Shown here piece by piece: positions 1 to 5,161 of a DNA stretch of 5,453 nt (positions are counted from its first letter, which is position 1; each line of letters opens with the position of its first letter). The position numbers were made by a program, and so were the translations under genes. Below the pieces are notes generated by a model that was not told where the DNA came from, searched no databases, and worked only from the letters and a program-made list of their open reading frames with translations. This DNA comes from Clostridia bacterium (GTDB taxonomy: Bacteria; Bacillota; Clostridia; Oscillospirales; Acutalibacteraceae), in the NCBI GenBank assembly GCA_017534365.1, contig JAFWCS010000197.1, positions 1-5,453 on the forward strand, in the 5' to 3' direction.

Positions 1-104
1 AGACCGATGTTGGTCATTTCCGCGAGGTTCGCGCCCTTGCCGCCGAGCAGCTCACGCATGTTGGCGTTGCCTTCGGAGAACAGATAAACATACTTCTTTG
101 CCAT
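1..104 (-). CDS. ppdK: Pyruvate, phosphate dikinase, N-terminal fragment (runs off the left edge)
   Basis: Pyruvate, phosphate dikinase is a cytoplasmic enzyme that interconverts pyruvate, ATP and phosphate with PEP, AMP and pyrophosphate. It links glycolysis and gluconeogenesis in many anaerobes. The minus strand reads ATG at 104-102 and then 34 codons beginning MAKKYVYLFSEGNANMRELL and continuing with GGKGANLAEM. That glycine-rich GGKG-x-NLAEM segment (residues 21-30) is the signature of the N-terminal nucleotide-binding domain. K23 corresponds to the ATP-contacting lysine near residue 22 of the family. The start is fixed by a GGAGGT ribosome binding site six bases upstream. Only the first 34 of roughly 870-900 residues usual for the family are inside the window, so the rest of the enzyme cannot be judged. 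The gene diverges from luxS. Identification is firm from the motif, and the symbol is the usual one for the family. Confidence 0.93.
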   Translation of the reverse strand, partial: MAKKYVYLFSEGNANMRELLGGKGANLAEMTNIG

Positions 105-110
105 TGATAT

Positions 111-116
111 ACCTCC
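111..116 (-). promoter_or_regulatory. Ribosome binding site of ppdK
   Basis: The minus strand reads GGAGGT, then six bases, then ATG at 104-102. This near-perfect Shine-Dalgarno decides the ppdK start. Confidence 0.85.
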
Positions 117-164
117 AAACAAATAGATTCCGAATATAAGGTTCGTCCCATTGAACCGCATATT

Positions 165-193
165 ATTATAGCAAACTATTCGCGCGAATACTA
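165..193 (-). promoter_or_regulatory. Putative ppdK promoter (strong -10, weak -35)
   Basis: On the minus strand a consensus -10 TATAAT lies at 170-165. The hexamer 17 bases upstream is TAGTAT (193-188), a poor -35. Transcription would start near 158, giving a leader of about 54 bases before the ppdK ATG. The 17-base spacer is filled by most of a perfect palindrome (177-190). A weak -35 with an operator-like element at that spot is compatible with a regulated or activator-dependent promoter, but this is inference. Confidence 0.6.
177..190. promoter_or_regulatory. 14-bp perfect palindrome in the ppdK promoter, candidate operator
   Basis: TATTCGCGCGAATA reads identically on both strands. It occupies the -35/-10 spacer of the proposed ppdK promoter and stops six bases short of the -10. 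That is a classic place for a dimeric repressor to block RNA polymerase. I do not recognise it as the consensus of a named regulator. About 79 bases separate it from the luxS -35, so it is more likely to act on ppdK than on luxS. Confidence 0.5.
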
Positions 194-268
194 TACATTT
201 TTTTGAATAACTTCCACGAAAAAAAGGAATACTTTTTAGTCACAATGCCAGTTTGCGCGCCGCGGCGC

Positions 269-297
269 TTGCGTCCGGCGGCGGACTATGGTATAAT
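269..297 (+). promoter_or_regulatory. luxS promoter with extended -10
   Basis: The -10 TATAAT (292-297) is a perfect match and is preceded by TGG, making an extended -10 (TGn). Seventeen bases upstream is TTGCGT (269-274), a partial -35. The predicted start is near 304, leaving a leader of about 26 bases with the luxS ribosome binding site. The extended -10 can compensate for the weak -35. A GC-rich 12-bp palindrome (257-268) abuts the -35. Confidence 0.75.
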
Positions 298-314
298 GCA
301 GCGAAAGAAACCGG

Positions 315-322
315 AAAGGGGA
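315..322 (+). promoter_or_regulatory. Ribosome binding site of luxS
   Basis: AAAGGGGA sits seven bases before the ATG at 330. It fixes the luxS start together with the conserved N-terminal sequence. Confidence 0.7.
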
Positions 323-329
323 CGCGAGC

Positions 330-782
330 ATGCAGAGAATTACCAGCTTTACCGTGGATCATGACAAACTGAAAGAGGGGATCTATGTATCCCGCGTGGA
401 CGGGGACGTGACGACCTATGACCTGCGCACACGCGTGCCGAACGCCGGGGACTATATGGACACGACGACCGCCCACACCGTGGAGCATATGTTTGCCACC
501 TTCGTGCGCAACTCCGCGATCAAAGAGGACGTGCTGTATTTCGGACCGATGGGCTGCCGCACGGGGTTTTATCTGCTCGTGCGCAACGCCGACAACGACC
601 GCGTGCTGGAAATCGTCCGGCAGGTGCTCGCGGAGATCCTGGCCTATGACGGTCCCGTCTTCGGCGGCACGCGGAAGGAATGCGGCAACTATCGCGATCT
701 TGATCTTGACAAGGCCAAGGCGGAATGCGCGCGGTATCTGGCCGCGCTGCAGCAGCCGCAGAGCTTCCGTTACGAAGCATGA
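330..782 (+). CDS. luxS: S-ribosylhomocysteine lyase LuxS (AI-2 synthesis)
   Basis: LuxS is a cytoplasmic homodimeric metalloenzyme. It cleaves S-ribosylhomocysteine to homocysteine and 4,5-dihydroxy-2,3-pentanedione, the precursor of the AI-2 signal, within the activated methyl cycle. The 150-residue product has the usual family length (about 150-170). The metal site is complete: H49 and H53 in the HTVEH motif and C118 in the ECGNYRDL motif. E52 and C76 (in GPMGCRTGFYL) match the catalytic glutamate and cysteine, and R35 matches the substrate-binding arginine. No part is missing, so the enzyme should be active. It has its own promoter and a good ribosome binding site. Its stop overlaps the start of the downstream membrane protein by four bases. 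No nucleosidase (mtnN/pfs) or homocysteine-recycling gene lies in the window, so the rest of the cycle must be encoded elsewhere. Identification is very secure. Confidence 0.98.
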   Translation: MQRITSFTVDHDKLKEGIYVSRVDGDVTTYDLRTRVPNAGDYMDTTTAHTVEHMFATFVRNSAIKEDVLYFGPMGCRTGFYLLVRNADNDRVLEIVRQVLAEILAYDGPVFGGTRKECGNYRDLDLDKAKAECARYLAALQQPQSFRYEA

Positions 783-1045
783 GGCGCGTGCGCATCAGCG
801 GCGTGTTTCTGCTCTGCTTCCTTTGGAATCTGCTGGTCAATCCGGAATGGCTGCTCCCGGCGGCCGTGCTGCTGGCGCTGCATTTTCTGAAAGGCTGGGC
901 GCTGAAATGGTGCCTGGCTGCCGTGCTGCTCTGGCCGGCGGTCGTGCTGCTGAAAATGTGGATCTTCGGCAAGCTGATCGCCGCGGGAAAGCATGAAGAT
1001 CCGCCGAAAGAAAACAAAAATCCCTATTCGGTCGGGAAACGATAA
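779..1045 (+). CDS. Small Trp-rich membrane protein of unknown function, coupled to luxS
   Basis: I do not recognise this 88-residue protein. It begins with basic MRRVR, followed by about three hydrophobic stretches at residues 6-20, 25-37 and 44-63. It ends in a polar, charged tail (residues 70-88, including KENKNPYS), which suggests an inner-membrane protein with a soluble C-terminus. Six of 88 residues are tryptophan (16, 24, 40, 44, 52, 61). The ATG at 779 overlaps the luxS stop as ATGA. The only nearby ribosome binding site is weak, so translation probably depends on ribosomes finishing luxS. An earlier in-frame ATG at 725 would add 18 residues that only read luxS out of frame, so it was not chosen. 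The downstream terminator closes the unit. Conservation beside luxS in relatives would be needed to argue for a shared role. It could be an AI-2-related protein or an unrelated passenger. Confidence 0.72.
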   Translation: MRRVRISGVFLLCFLWNLLVNPEWLLPAAVLLALHFLKGWALKWCLAAVLLWPAVVLLKMWIFGKLIAAGKHEDPPKENKNPYSVGKR

Positions 1046-1094
1046 AAAACGAACGGGCCTGCGGCTGCTGCTGCGGGCCCGCTTTTCTATTTTT
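1044..1094. terminator. Bidirectional Rho-independent terminator between convergent genes
   Basis: A 9-bp GC-rich stem pairs 1054-1062 with 1073-1081 (one G-U pair) around a 10-base loop. On the plus strand it is followed by TTTT (1083-1086) and a second T-run (1090-1094), ending the luxS unit. On the minus strand the stem is followed by TTC-G and then six Ts (1049-1044), which serves the CPBP gene. The element fills the 47-base gap between the two stop codons and reaches just into both. Confidence 0.85.
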
Positions 1095-2076
1095 ACAGAT
1101 CGACGTACTGCTTCGTCACCCAGAGCATCGTGAGAACGGCGAGGATCATCGGCAGGTTCAGCAGCAGCGCGCCGGTCTTTTCTCCGGCGGTGAGCAGGCT
1201 CGGATCCGCCGGCCGTTTCACCCCGTGCTTTTTGCACAGCAGGACGTGGGCTGCGCCGGCGAGCGCGGAAACAGCGACCAGCGTGATCATCAGGGGCAGA
1301 TAGATGCGGTCGAGCTGCGCTTCATCGGGAAAATCCTCCACCAGGAACTGCAGGATCACGGAATAGAAATTGTTGAGGAAATGGATCGCGACGCCGGTCC
1401 AGATGGAGCCGGTCAGGCACACGGCGTAGCCAAGACCGATCCCGGCGATGAAGGCGAACGGCGCCTGCACCAGATTTCCGTGCAGAACGGCGAAAACGAA
1501 GGCGGACGCCACGATCGCGAAGGGATCCCCGAAGCGGCGCAGCGGCTGCATGATCGCGCCGCGCACGGCAAATTCCTCCACCAGCGGGGGCAGGACCGCC
1601 ACCATCATCGTGTAAACGATCCGCCCGAACAGATCCTTCGGCAGCGCGTATTCCGGCATCGTCAGCTCGACGCCGACCGCGTCCGCGCCGGAGATCAGCA
1701 GGCTGGTCAGATAGTCGCCGGCCATGCAGATGAAAAAGCCGAGCCCGATCGCCGAGGCGGCCAGGGAAAGGGAGGCGGGCTTGCCGAAGCAAAAGATCTC
1801 GACGCGGTTGCGTTTTTCCAGATAGAGTCCGCCGATCAGGAACGGCATGAACACGCCGACGACGGAAATCACCATGTTGAAGGCGGCCTGAAACGTGGGG
1901 TCGCCGAAATACAGGGAGCGCAGCGGCTCAAACACGATCGGAAGCGAAAACAGCGTTTCCAGCAGCATATAGCCGATGATGCAGCAGCCTGCGACCCGGC
2001 CGATCCGCTTGAGCTCCGTGCGTTCCTGCATCCGGCGGCGCTGCGTATAGATCGGCGAATAGATATAGGGATCCAA
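1093..2076 (-). CDS. CPBP-family intramembrane metalloprotease (Abi/CAAX-protease-like)
   Basis: This is a polytopic membrane protein of 327 residues with the three motifs of the CPBP (CAAX protease and bacteriocin-processing, formerly Abi) family. They are EExxxRG at E167-E168 to R172-G173 (EEFAVRG), FxxxH at F195-H199 (FAVLH) and HxxxN at H232-N236 (HFLNN). These supply the glutamate/histidine catalytic site buried in the membrane. About eight hydrophobic segments are visible, at roughly 29-48, 66-86, 101-128, 152-166, 184-200, 203-224, 259-281 and 300-320. A basic N-terminal region (QRRRMQERTELKR) precedes the first. The start chosen is TTG at 2076 because GGGAGGAG lies just upstream. A longer form from TTG at 2112 lacks a ribosome binding site, and ATG at 2031 is the shorter alternative. 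The gene stands alone with its own promoter. The natural substrate is unknown. Family members include prenyl-protein proteases, bacteriocin self-immunity proteins and regulators, and no bacteriocin gene is nearby. Confidence 0.9.
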   Translation of the reverse strand: MDPYIYSPIYTQRRRMQERTELKRIGRVAGCCIIGYMLLETLFSLPIVFEPLRSLYFGDPTFQAAFNMVISVVGVFMPFLIGGLYLEKRNRVEIFCFGKPASLSLAASAIGLGFFICMAGDYLTSLLISGADAVGVELTMPEYALPKDLFGRIVYTMMVAVLPPLVEEFAVRGAIMQPLRRFGDPFAIVASAFVFAVLHGNLVQAPFAFIAGIGLGYAVCLTGSIWTGVAIHFLNNFYSVILQFLVEDFPDEAQLDRIYLPLMITLVAVSALAGAAHVLLCKKHGVKRPADPSLLTAGEKTGALLLNLPMILAVLTMLWVTKQYVDL

Positions 2077-2083
2077 AGACGAT

Positions 2084-2091
2084 CTCCTCCC
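2084..2091 (-). promoter_or_regulatory. Ribosome binding site selecting a TTG start for the CPBP gene
   Basis: The minus strand reads GGGAGGAG, then seven bases, then TTG at 2076-2074. It is the strongest Shine-Dalgarno near this gene and lies inside the longer open frame that could begin at 2112, so the later TTG is preferred. Confidence 0.7.
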
Positions 2092-2109
2092 AAAAAGCGT
2101 TGTTTTTTG

Positions 2110-2144
2110 CAATTTGACTGAAATTCTTGTCTATTATACCGTAA
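2110..2144. repeat. Promoter-region module, copy 1 (dyad plus ATTATAC-type box)
   Basis: On the plus strand, positions 2111-2125 read AATTT-GACTG-AAATT, a dyad with 5-bp arms. Seven bases later comes ATTATACCGTAA (2133-2144). The same two parts recur in the same order at 2199-2233. The dyad covers the predicted transcription start of the CPBP gene, and the second part contains that promoter's -10 on the minus strand. It is a candidate operator for a regulator shared with glgP. Confidence 0.5.
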
Positions 2145-2161
2145 ATTTCTACTGCGTACAA
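2133..2161 (-). promoter_or_regulatory. Promoter of the CPBP protease gene
   Basis: The minus strand has -35 TTGTAC (2161-2156), a 17-base spacer and a consensus -10 TATAAT (2138-2133). The predicted start near 2126 gives a leader of about 50 bases that carries the ribosome binding site at 2091-2084. Confidence 0.7.
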
Positions 2162-2194
2162 GGGGATTCCGTGAATGAAATGTAAAAAATTCTG

Positions 2195-2223
2195 TTGTAA
2201 TTTTAGTCAAATTGGTGTAAAAT
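2195..2223 (+). promoter_or_regulatory. Putative glgP operon promoter
   Basis: The plus strand has -35 TTGTAA (2195-2200), a 17-base spacer and -10 TAAAAT (2218-2223), matching the consensus at 4 and 5 of 6 positions. The start would be near 2230, giving a leader of about 55 bases. An alternative -10 (TATACG, 2224-2229) overlaps it. The second dyad (2199-2213) sits inside the spacer, where a bound protein would block polymerase. The weaker TTGACT (2114-2119) with TATACC (2135-2140) could be a second upstream promoter, but its 15-base spacing is short. Confidence 0.55.
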
Positions 2224-2233
2224 TATACGGTAA
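2199..2233. repeat. Promoter-region module, copy 2 (dyad plus ATTATAC-type box)
   Basis: Positions 2199-2213 read AATTT-TAGTC-AAATT and are followed eight bases later by ATTATACGGTAA (2222-2233). The 12-base box matches copy 1 at 11 of 12 positions, and the dyad arms are identical. Because the dyad is symmetric, copies 1 and 2 also form a 16-base inverted repeat (AATTTYAGTCAAATTG at 2199-2214, and on the minus strand at 2125-2110, one mismatch). The dyad lies within the proposed glgP promoter spacer. Confidence 0.5.
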
Positions 2234-2238
2234 TTCTC

Positions 2239-2263
2239 GATCGCCGGCAGCTGCCGCCCGATC
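2239..2263 (+). other. Imperfect hairpin in the glgP leader
   Basis: GATCG (2239-2243) pairs with CGATC (2259-2263), and CGGC (2245-2248) pairs with GCCG (2253-2256), with a small internal loop and an AGCT tetraloop. The inner part is a 12-bp palindrome (2245-2256). The hairpin lies in the predicted leader about nine bases before the ribosome binding site. It has no U-run, so it is not a terminator. A role in mRNA stability or translation is possible but unproven. Confidence 0.35.
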
Positions 2264-2271
2264 CAAGAAGC

Positions 2272-2278
2272 GGGGGGA
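2272..2278 (+). promoter_or_regulatory. Ribosome binding site of glgP
   Basis: GGGGGGA lies seven bases before ATG at 2286. It is G-rich rather than a canonical AGGAGG but is well spaced. It supports 2286 over the earlier in-frame ATG at 2175, which would precede the promoter's -10. Confidence 0.6.
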
Positions 2279-2285
2279 CTCTCTA

Positions 2286-4694
2286 ATGAAACAGACCATT
2301 TCGAAAGCACAGCTGAAGGATATGATCGGCGCAAAGCTTTCTCACTTTTTCGGCGTCTCCGAAATCGACGCCACCGACGAGCAGATTTATAAAGCGCTCT
2401 CGATGATCGCGCGCGATCTGATCCGCGATCGCCGCCGCAGCTTTGACGCCGCCTCCAAGGCGAAGCATCAGAAGCGCGTTTATTATCTCTGCATGGAATT
2501 TCTGATGGGGCGCAGCCTCAAAAACGCACTGTATAATCTGGACCTGACTGAAACGGCGCGCGCCGCGCTGGCCGATCTCGGCGTCAAGCTCGACAAGCTC
2601 TATGACTGCGAGCCGGACGCCGGCCTCGGCAACGGCGGCCTCGACCGCCTGGCCGCCTGCTACCTGGACGCACTGGCCAATCAGGATTACAACGGCATGG
2701 GCTATTCCATTCTTTATGAATACGGCATTTTCAAGCAGAAAATCATCGACGGCTGGCAGACCGAAATGCCCGATTTCTGGCTGCCCGGCGGCGAGGTCTG
2801 GCTGGTCCCGCGCGAGGATCAGACGATCGACGTGCGCTTCGAAGGCAGCGTGGCCGAATCCTGGGAAGGCGCGTTCCACCATGTGGAGCTCGTCGGCTGC
2901 AAAACCGTCAAGGCCGTGCCCTATGACATGATGGTGCCTTCCAAATCCGGCGAAGGCGCGGCGGTGATGCGCCTGTGGGCTGCCCGTGCGGACAGCATCG
3001 ACATGGCTTCCTTCAATCAGGGCGATTATATGCGCGCGATGGAAGAAAAGGCGATGGCCGAGGTCATCAGCAAGGTGCTCTATCCCGCCGACAACCATCC
3101 CGAGGGCAAGAGCCTGCGCCTGCGGCAGCAGTATTTCCTCGTTTCCGCATCGGTGCAGGATATCGTGGCGCGCCACCTGCGCCATTACGGTTCGCTCGAA
3201 AATTTCGCGGAGAAAAACGCGATTCATATCAACGACACGCATCCGACCATGGCGATCCCCGAGCTGATGCGCATCCTGCTCGATGAATGCGGCTACGGCT
3301 GGGATCAGGCCTATGAGATCGTGCGGTCCTGCTGCGCCTACACCAATCATACCGTTATGGCCGAGGCGCTCGAATGCTGGGGCGAGGATCTGTTCCAGCG
3401 CCTGCTGCCGCGCATCTATCAGATCGTCAAGGAGCTGGACAACCGCTTCCGCAGGCAGATCTGGGATCTCACGGGCGACGCCGACCGCGTGGAGCGCATG
3501 GCGATCATCTCCAACGGCGCGGTGCGCATGGCGAATCTCTGCGTTGCCGTCTGCCACAAGGTCAACGGTGTTTCCGCGCTGCACAGCCAGATTCTGAAGG
3601 ATTCCGTCTTCCACGATTTCTATCTGCTGACGCCGGAAAAATTCACAAACGTCACCAACGGCATCGCGCACCGCCGCTGGCTCTGCCAGGCGAATCCGCG
3701 CCTGACCGCTTATCTCTCCGAGCTGATCGGCGACGGCTTTGTCAAGGACGCTTCCCAGCTTTCGAAGCTGGCCGCCTACGCGGACGACGCCGCTGCGCTG
3801 GAGGAGCTGGCGAAGATCAAGCGCGCGAACAAAGAGGACTTTGCCGCGCAGATCCGGCGCAAAACCGGCGTGCAGCTCGATCCGGATTCCGTCTTCGATG
3901 TGCAGGTCAAGCGTCTGCATGAATACAAGCGGCAGCACCTGAACGCGCTGAACATTCTCTCCCGCTATCTTGAAATCAAAGCGAATCCGAACGGCGACTT
4001 CGTGCCGCGCACCTATCTCTTCGGCGCGAAGGCCGCGTCCGGCTACTATATGGCCAAAAAGATCATCGAATTCATCTGCGCGCTGGCGGATCTGATCAAC
4101 AACGATCCCGATATGAGCGACCTGCTGAAGGTCGTCTACGTCGAGGATTACAACGTCACCATGGCGGAGGCGCTCATGCCCGCCGCGGACATCAGCGAGC
4201 AGATCTCCCTGGCCGGCACGGAAGCGAGCGGCACGGGCAACATGAAGCTGATGATCAACGGCGCGATCACGCTCGGCACGATGGACGGTGCGAACGTCGA
4301 GATCTACGACGCGGTCGGCGCGGACAACATCCTCATCTTCGGCATGAATGCCCGCGAGGTGACGGAGCTCAAGCGCGCCGGCTATACGCCGATGAACTAT
4401 TACAATAATAATGCGGAGATCCGTGCGGTGATCGATTTCATCAACATGGGCTTCTCCGGCAAGACCTTCGGCGAGATCGGCGGCACGATCACGCATCACG
4501 ATCCTTACATGGTGCTTGCGGATTTCGCGGATTATCACCGTATCCAGCGGCAGTCCGACGCCCTGCGCCTCGACGGCGCAAAGTGGGGCCGGATGAGCCT
4601 GATGAATATCGCCGGCGCCGGCGTCTTCGCCGCGGACCGCGCGATCAATGAATATGCCGCCGATATCTGGCAGGTCGGCAAGCTGAAGAAATGA
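2286..4694 (+). CDS. glgP: Glycogen/alpha-glucan phosphorylase
   Basis: This cytoplasmic PLP-dependent enzyme (GT35 family) removes glucose from the non-reducing ends of glycogen or maltodextrin with phosphate, giving glucose-1-phosphate. The 802-residue length fits bacterial members (about 750-830). Conserved blocks appear in order: YYLCMEFLMGR at residues 66-76, DAGLGNGGLDRLAACYLDA from residue 111, NDTHP with H319 (equivalent to muscle His377), and VKRLHEYKRQ with R543 and K548 (equivalent to muscle Arg569 and Lys574). Near the C-terminus is GTEASGTGNMK with K654 as the PLP-binding lysine, followed by NGAITLGTMDGANVEI. The N-terminus is short and lacks the extended regulatory region of animal enzymes. 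ATG 2286 was chosen for its ribosome binding site. The 37 residues encoded upstream of it look like leader and promoter sequence. The stop overlaps tadA by four bases. Glycogen versus maltodextrin preference (GlgP versus MalP) cannot be decided here. No other glycogen gene is in the window. Confidence 0.97.
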   Translation: MKQTISKAQLKDMIGAKLSHFFGVSEIDATDEQIYKALSMIARDLIRDRRRSFDAASKAKHQKRVYYLCMEFLMGRSLKNALYNLDLTETARAALADLGVKLDKLYDCEPDAGLGNGGLDRLAACYLDALANQDYNGMGYSILYEYGIFKQKIIDGWQTEMPDFWLPGGEVWLVPREDQTIDVRFEGSVAESWEGAFHHVELVGCKTVKAVPYDMMVPSKSGEGAAVMRLWAARADSIDMASFNQGDYMRAMEEKAMAEVISKVLYPADNHPEGKSLRLRQQYFLVSASVQDIVARHLRHYGSLENFAEKNAIHINDTHPTMAIPELMRILLDECGYGWDQAYEIVRSCCAYTNHTVMAEALECWGEDLFQRLLPRIYQIVKELDNRFRRQIWDLTGDADRVERMAIISNGAVRMANLCVAVCHKVNGVSALHSQILKDSVFHDFYLLTPEKFTNVTNGIAHRRWLCQANPRLTAYLSELIGDGFVKDASQLSKLAAYADDAAALEELAKIKRANKEDFAAQIRRKTGVQLDPDSVFDVQVKRLHEYKRQHLNALNILSRYLEIKANPNGDFVPRTYLFGAKAASGYYMAKKIIEFICALADLINNDPDMSDLLKVVYVEDYNVTMAEALMPAADISEQISLAGTEASGTGNMKLMINGAITLGTMDGANVEIYDAVGADNILIFGMNAREVTELKRAGYTPMNYYNNNAEIRAVIDFINMGFSGKTFGEIGGTITHHDPYMVLADFADYHRIQRQSDALRLDGAKWGRMSLMNIAGAGVFAADRAINEYAADIWQVGKLKK

Positions 4695-5161
4695 CGGATC
4701 TGGAGCTGATGCGCTGCGCGCTTGCGCAGGCGGAGCTGGCTGCCGCGGAGGGCGAAGTGCCGGTCGGCGCGGTCGTTGCCCGCAACGGCGAACTGATCTC
4801 CGTCGGCCGCAACCGGCGGGAGCGCGGCAAAAACGCGCTCGCGCACGCAGAGCTGGAGGCCATCGACGGCACCTGCCGGGCGCTCGGCGGCTGGCGGCTG
4901 TGGGAGTGCGATCTGTTTGTCACGCTCGAGCCCTGCCCGATGTGCACCGGCGCGATCATCAACGCCCGCATCCGGCGGCTCGTTTACGGTGCGGCCGATC
5001 CGAAAGCCGGCTCCTGCGGCTCCGTGACGGATCTGTTTTCATTGCCTTATAACCACAGGCCCGCAGTGGAGCGCGGTCTGCTCGCGGAGGAAAGCGCCGC
5101 GCTGCTCTCCGGCTTCTTTGCCCGCCTGCGCGCCGCGCGCGCGGAGAAACAGGAATCATGA
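4691..5161 (+). CDS. tadA: tRNA-specific adenosine deaminase TadA
   Basis: TadA is a zinc-dependent cytoplasmic deaminase that converts wobble adenosine 34 of tRNA-Arg(ACG) to inosine. It is usually essential because it allows one tRNA to read CGU, CGC and CGA. The 156-residue product has the expected size and a complete active site: H52 and the proton-shuttling E54 in HAE, and C82 and C85 in PCPMC. EGEVPVGAVV (20-29) and the later DPKAGSCGS region are also typical of TadA rather than of cytidine or guanine deaminases. The ATG at 4691 forms an ATGA overlap with the glgP stop. The preceding bases (AAGCTGAAGAA) give only a weak ribosome binding site, so translational coupling to glgP is likely. 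Its own stop overlaps the next gene in the same way. No independent promoter was seen, which would make expression follow glgP. Confidence 0.95.
   Translation: MTDLELMRCALAQAELAAAEGEVPVGAVVARNGELISVGRNRRERGKNALAHAELEAIDGTCRALGGWRLWECDLFVTLEPCPMCTGAIINARIRRLVYGAADPKAGSCGSVTDLFSLPYNHRPAVERGLLAEESAALLSGFFARLRAARAEKQES

Noticed and set aside
725..778. Upstream start for the small membrane protein
   Set aside because: The extra 18 residues come from conserved luxS sequence read in another frame. ATG 779 forms the ATGA overlap seen elsewhere in the window.
418..996. Open frame overlapping luxS and the small membrane protein in another frame
   Set aside because: It spans two better-supported genes, has an Arg/Ala/Ser/Cys-rich translation typical of a frame-shifted GC-rich gene, and shows no family motif.
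1093..2076. Bacteriocin immunity or phage abortive-infection system around the CPBP (Abi-family) protein
   Set aside because: There is no bacteriocin precursor, exporter, toxin, integrase or other defence gene nearby. The neighbours are housekeeping genes, and the family name alone is not evidence of defence.
1225..2121. 298-codon open frame on the plus strand opposite the CPBP gene
   Set aside because: It is a shadow of the CPBP gene. The product is hydrophilic, Q/H/R/D-rich and low in complexity, without domains, while the opposite strand has all three CPBP motifs.
2175..2285. N-terminal extension of glgP by 37 residues from ATG 2175
   Set aside because: It has no ribosome binding site, lies upstream of the predicted -10 and transcription start, and encodes a non-conserved peptide. 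ATG 2286 has a spaced G-rich ribosome binding site.
2230..2285. Riboswitch or attenuator in the glgP leader
   Set aside because: The leader is only about 55 bases long, with a single small hairpin and no U-tract or alternative pairing partner that I could find.
2283..4538. Very long open frame (751 codons) on the minus strand opposite glgP
   Set aside because: It is antisense to a fully conserved phosphorylase. Its translation is rich in H, R, D, V and A with no recognisable domain. Long antisense frames are expected opposite GC-rich genes with biased codon use.
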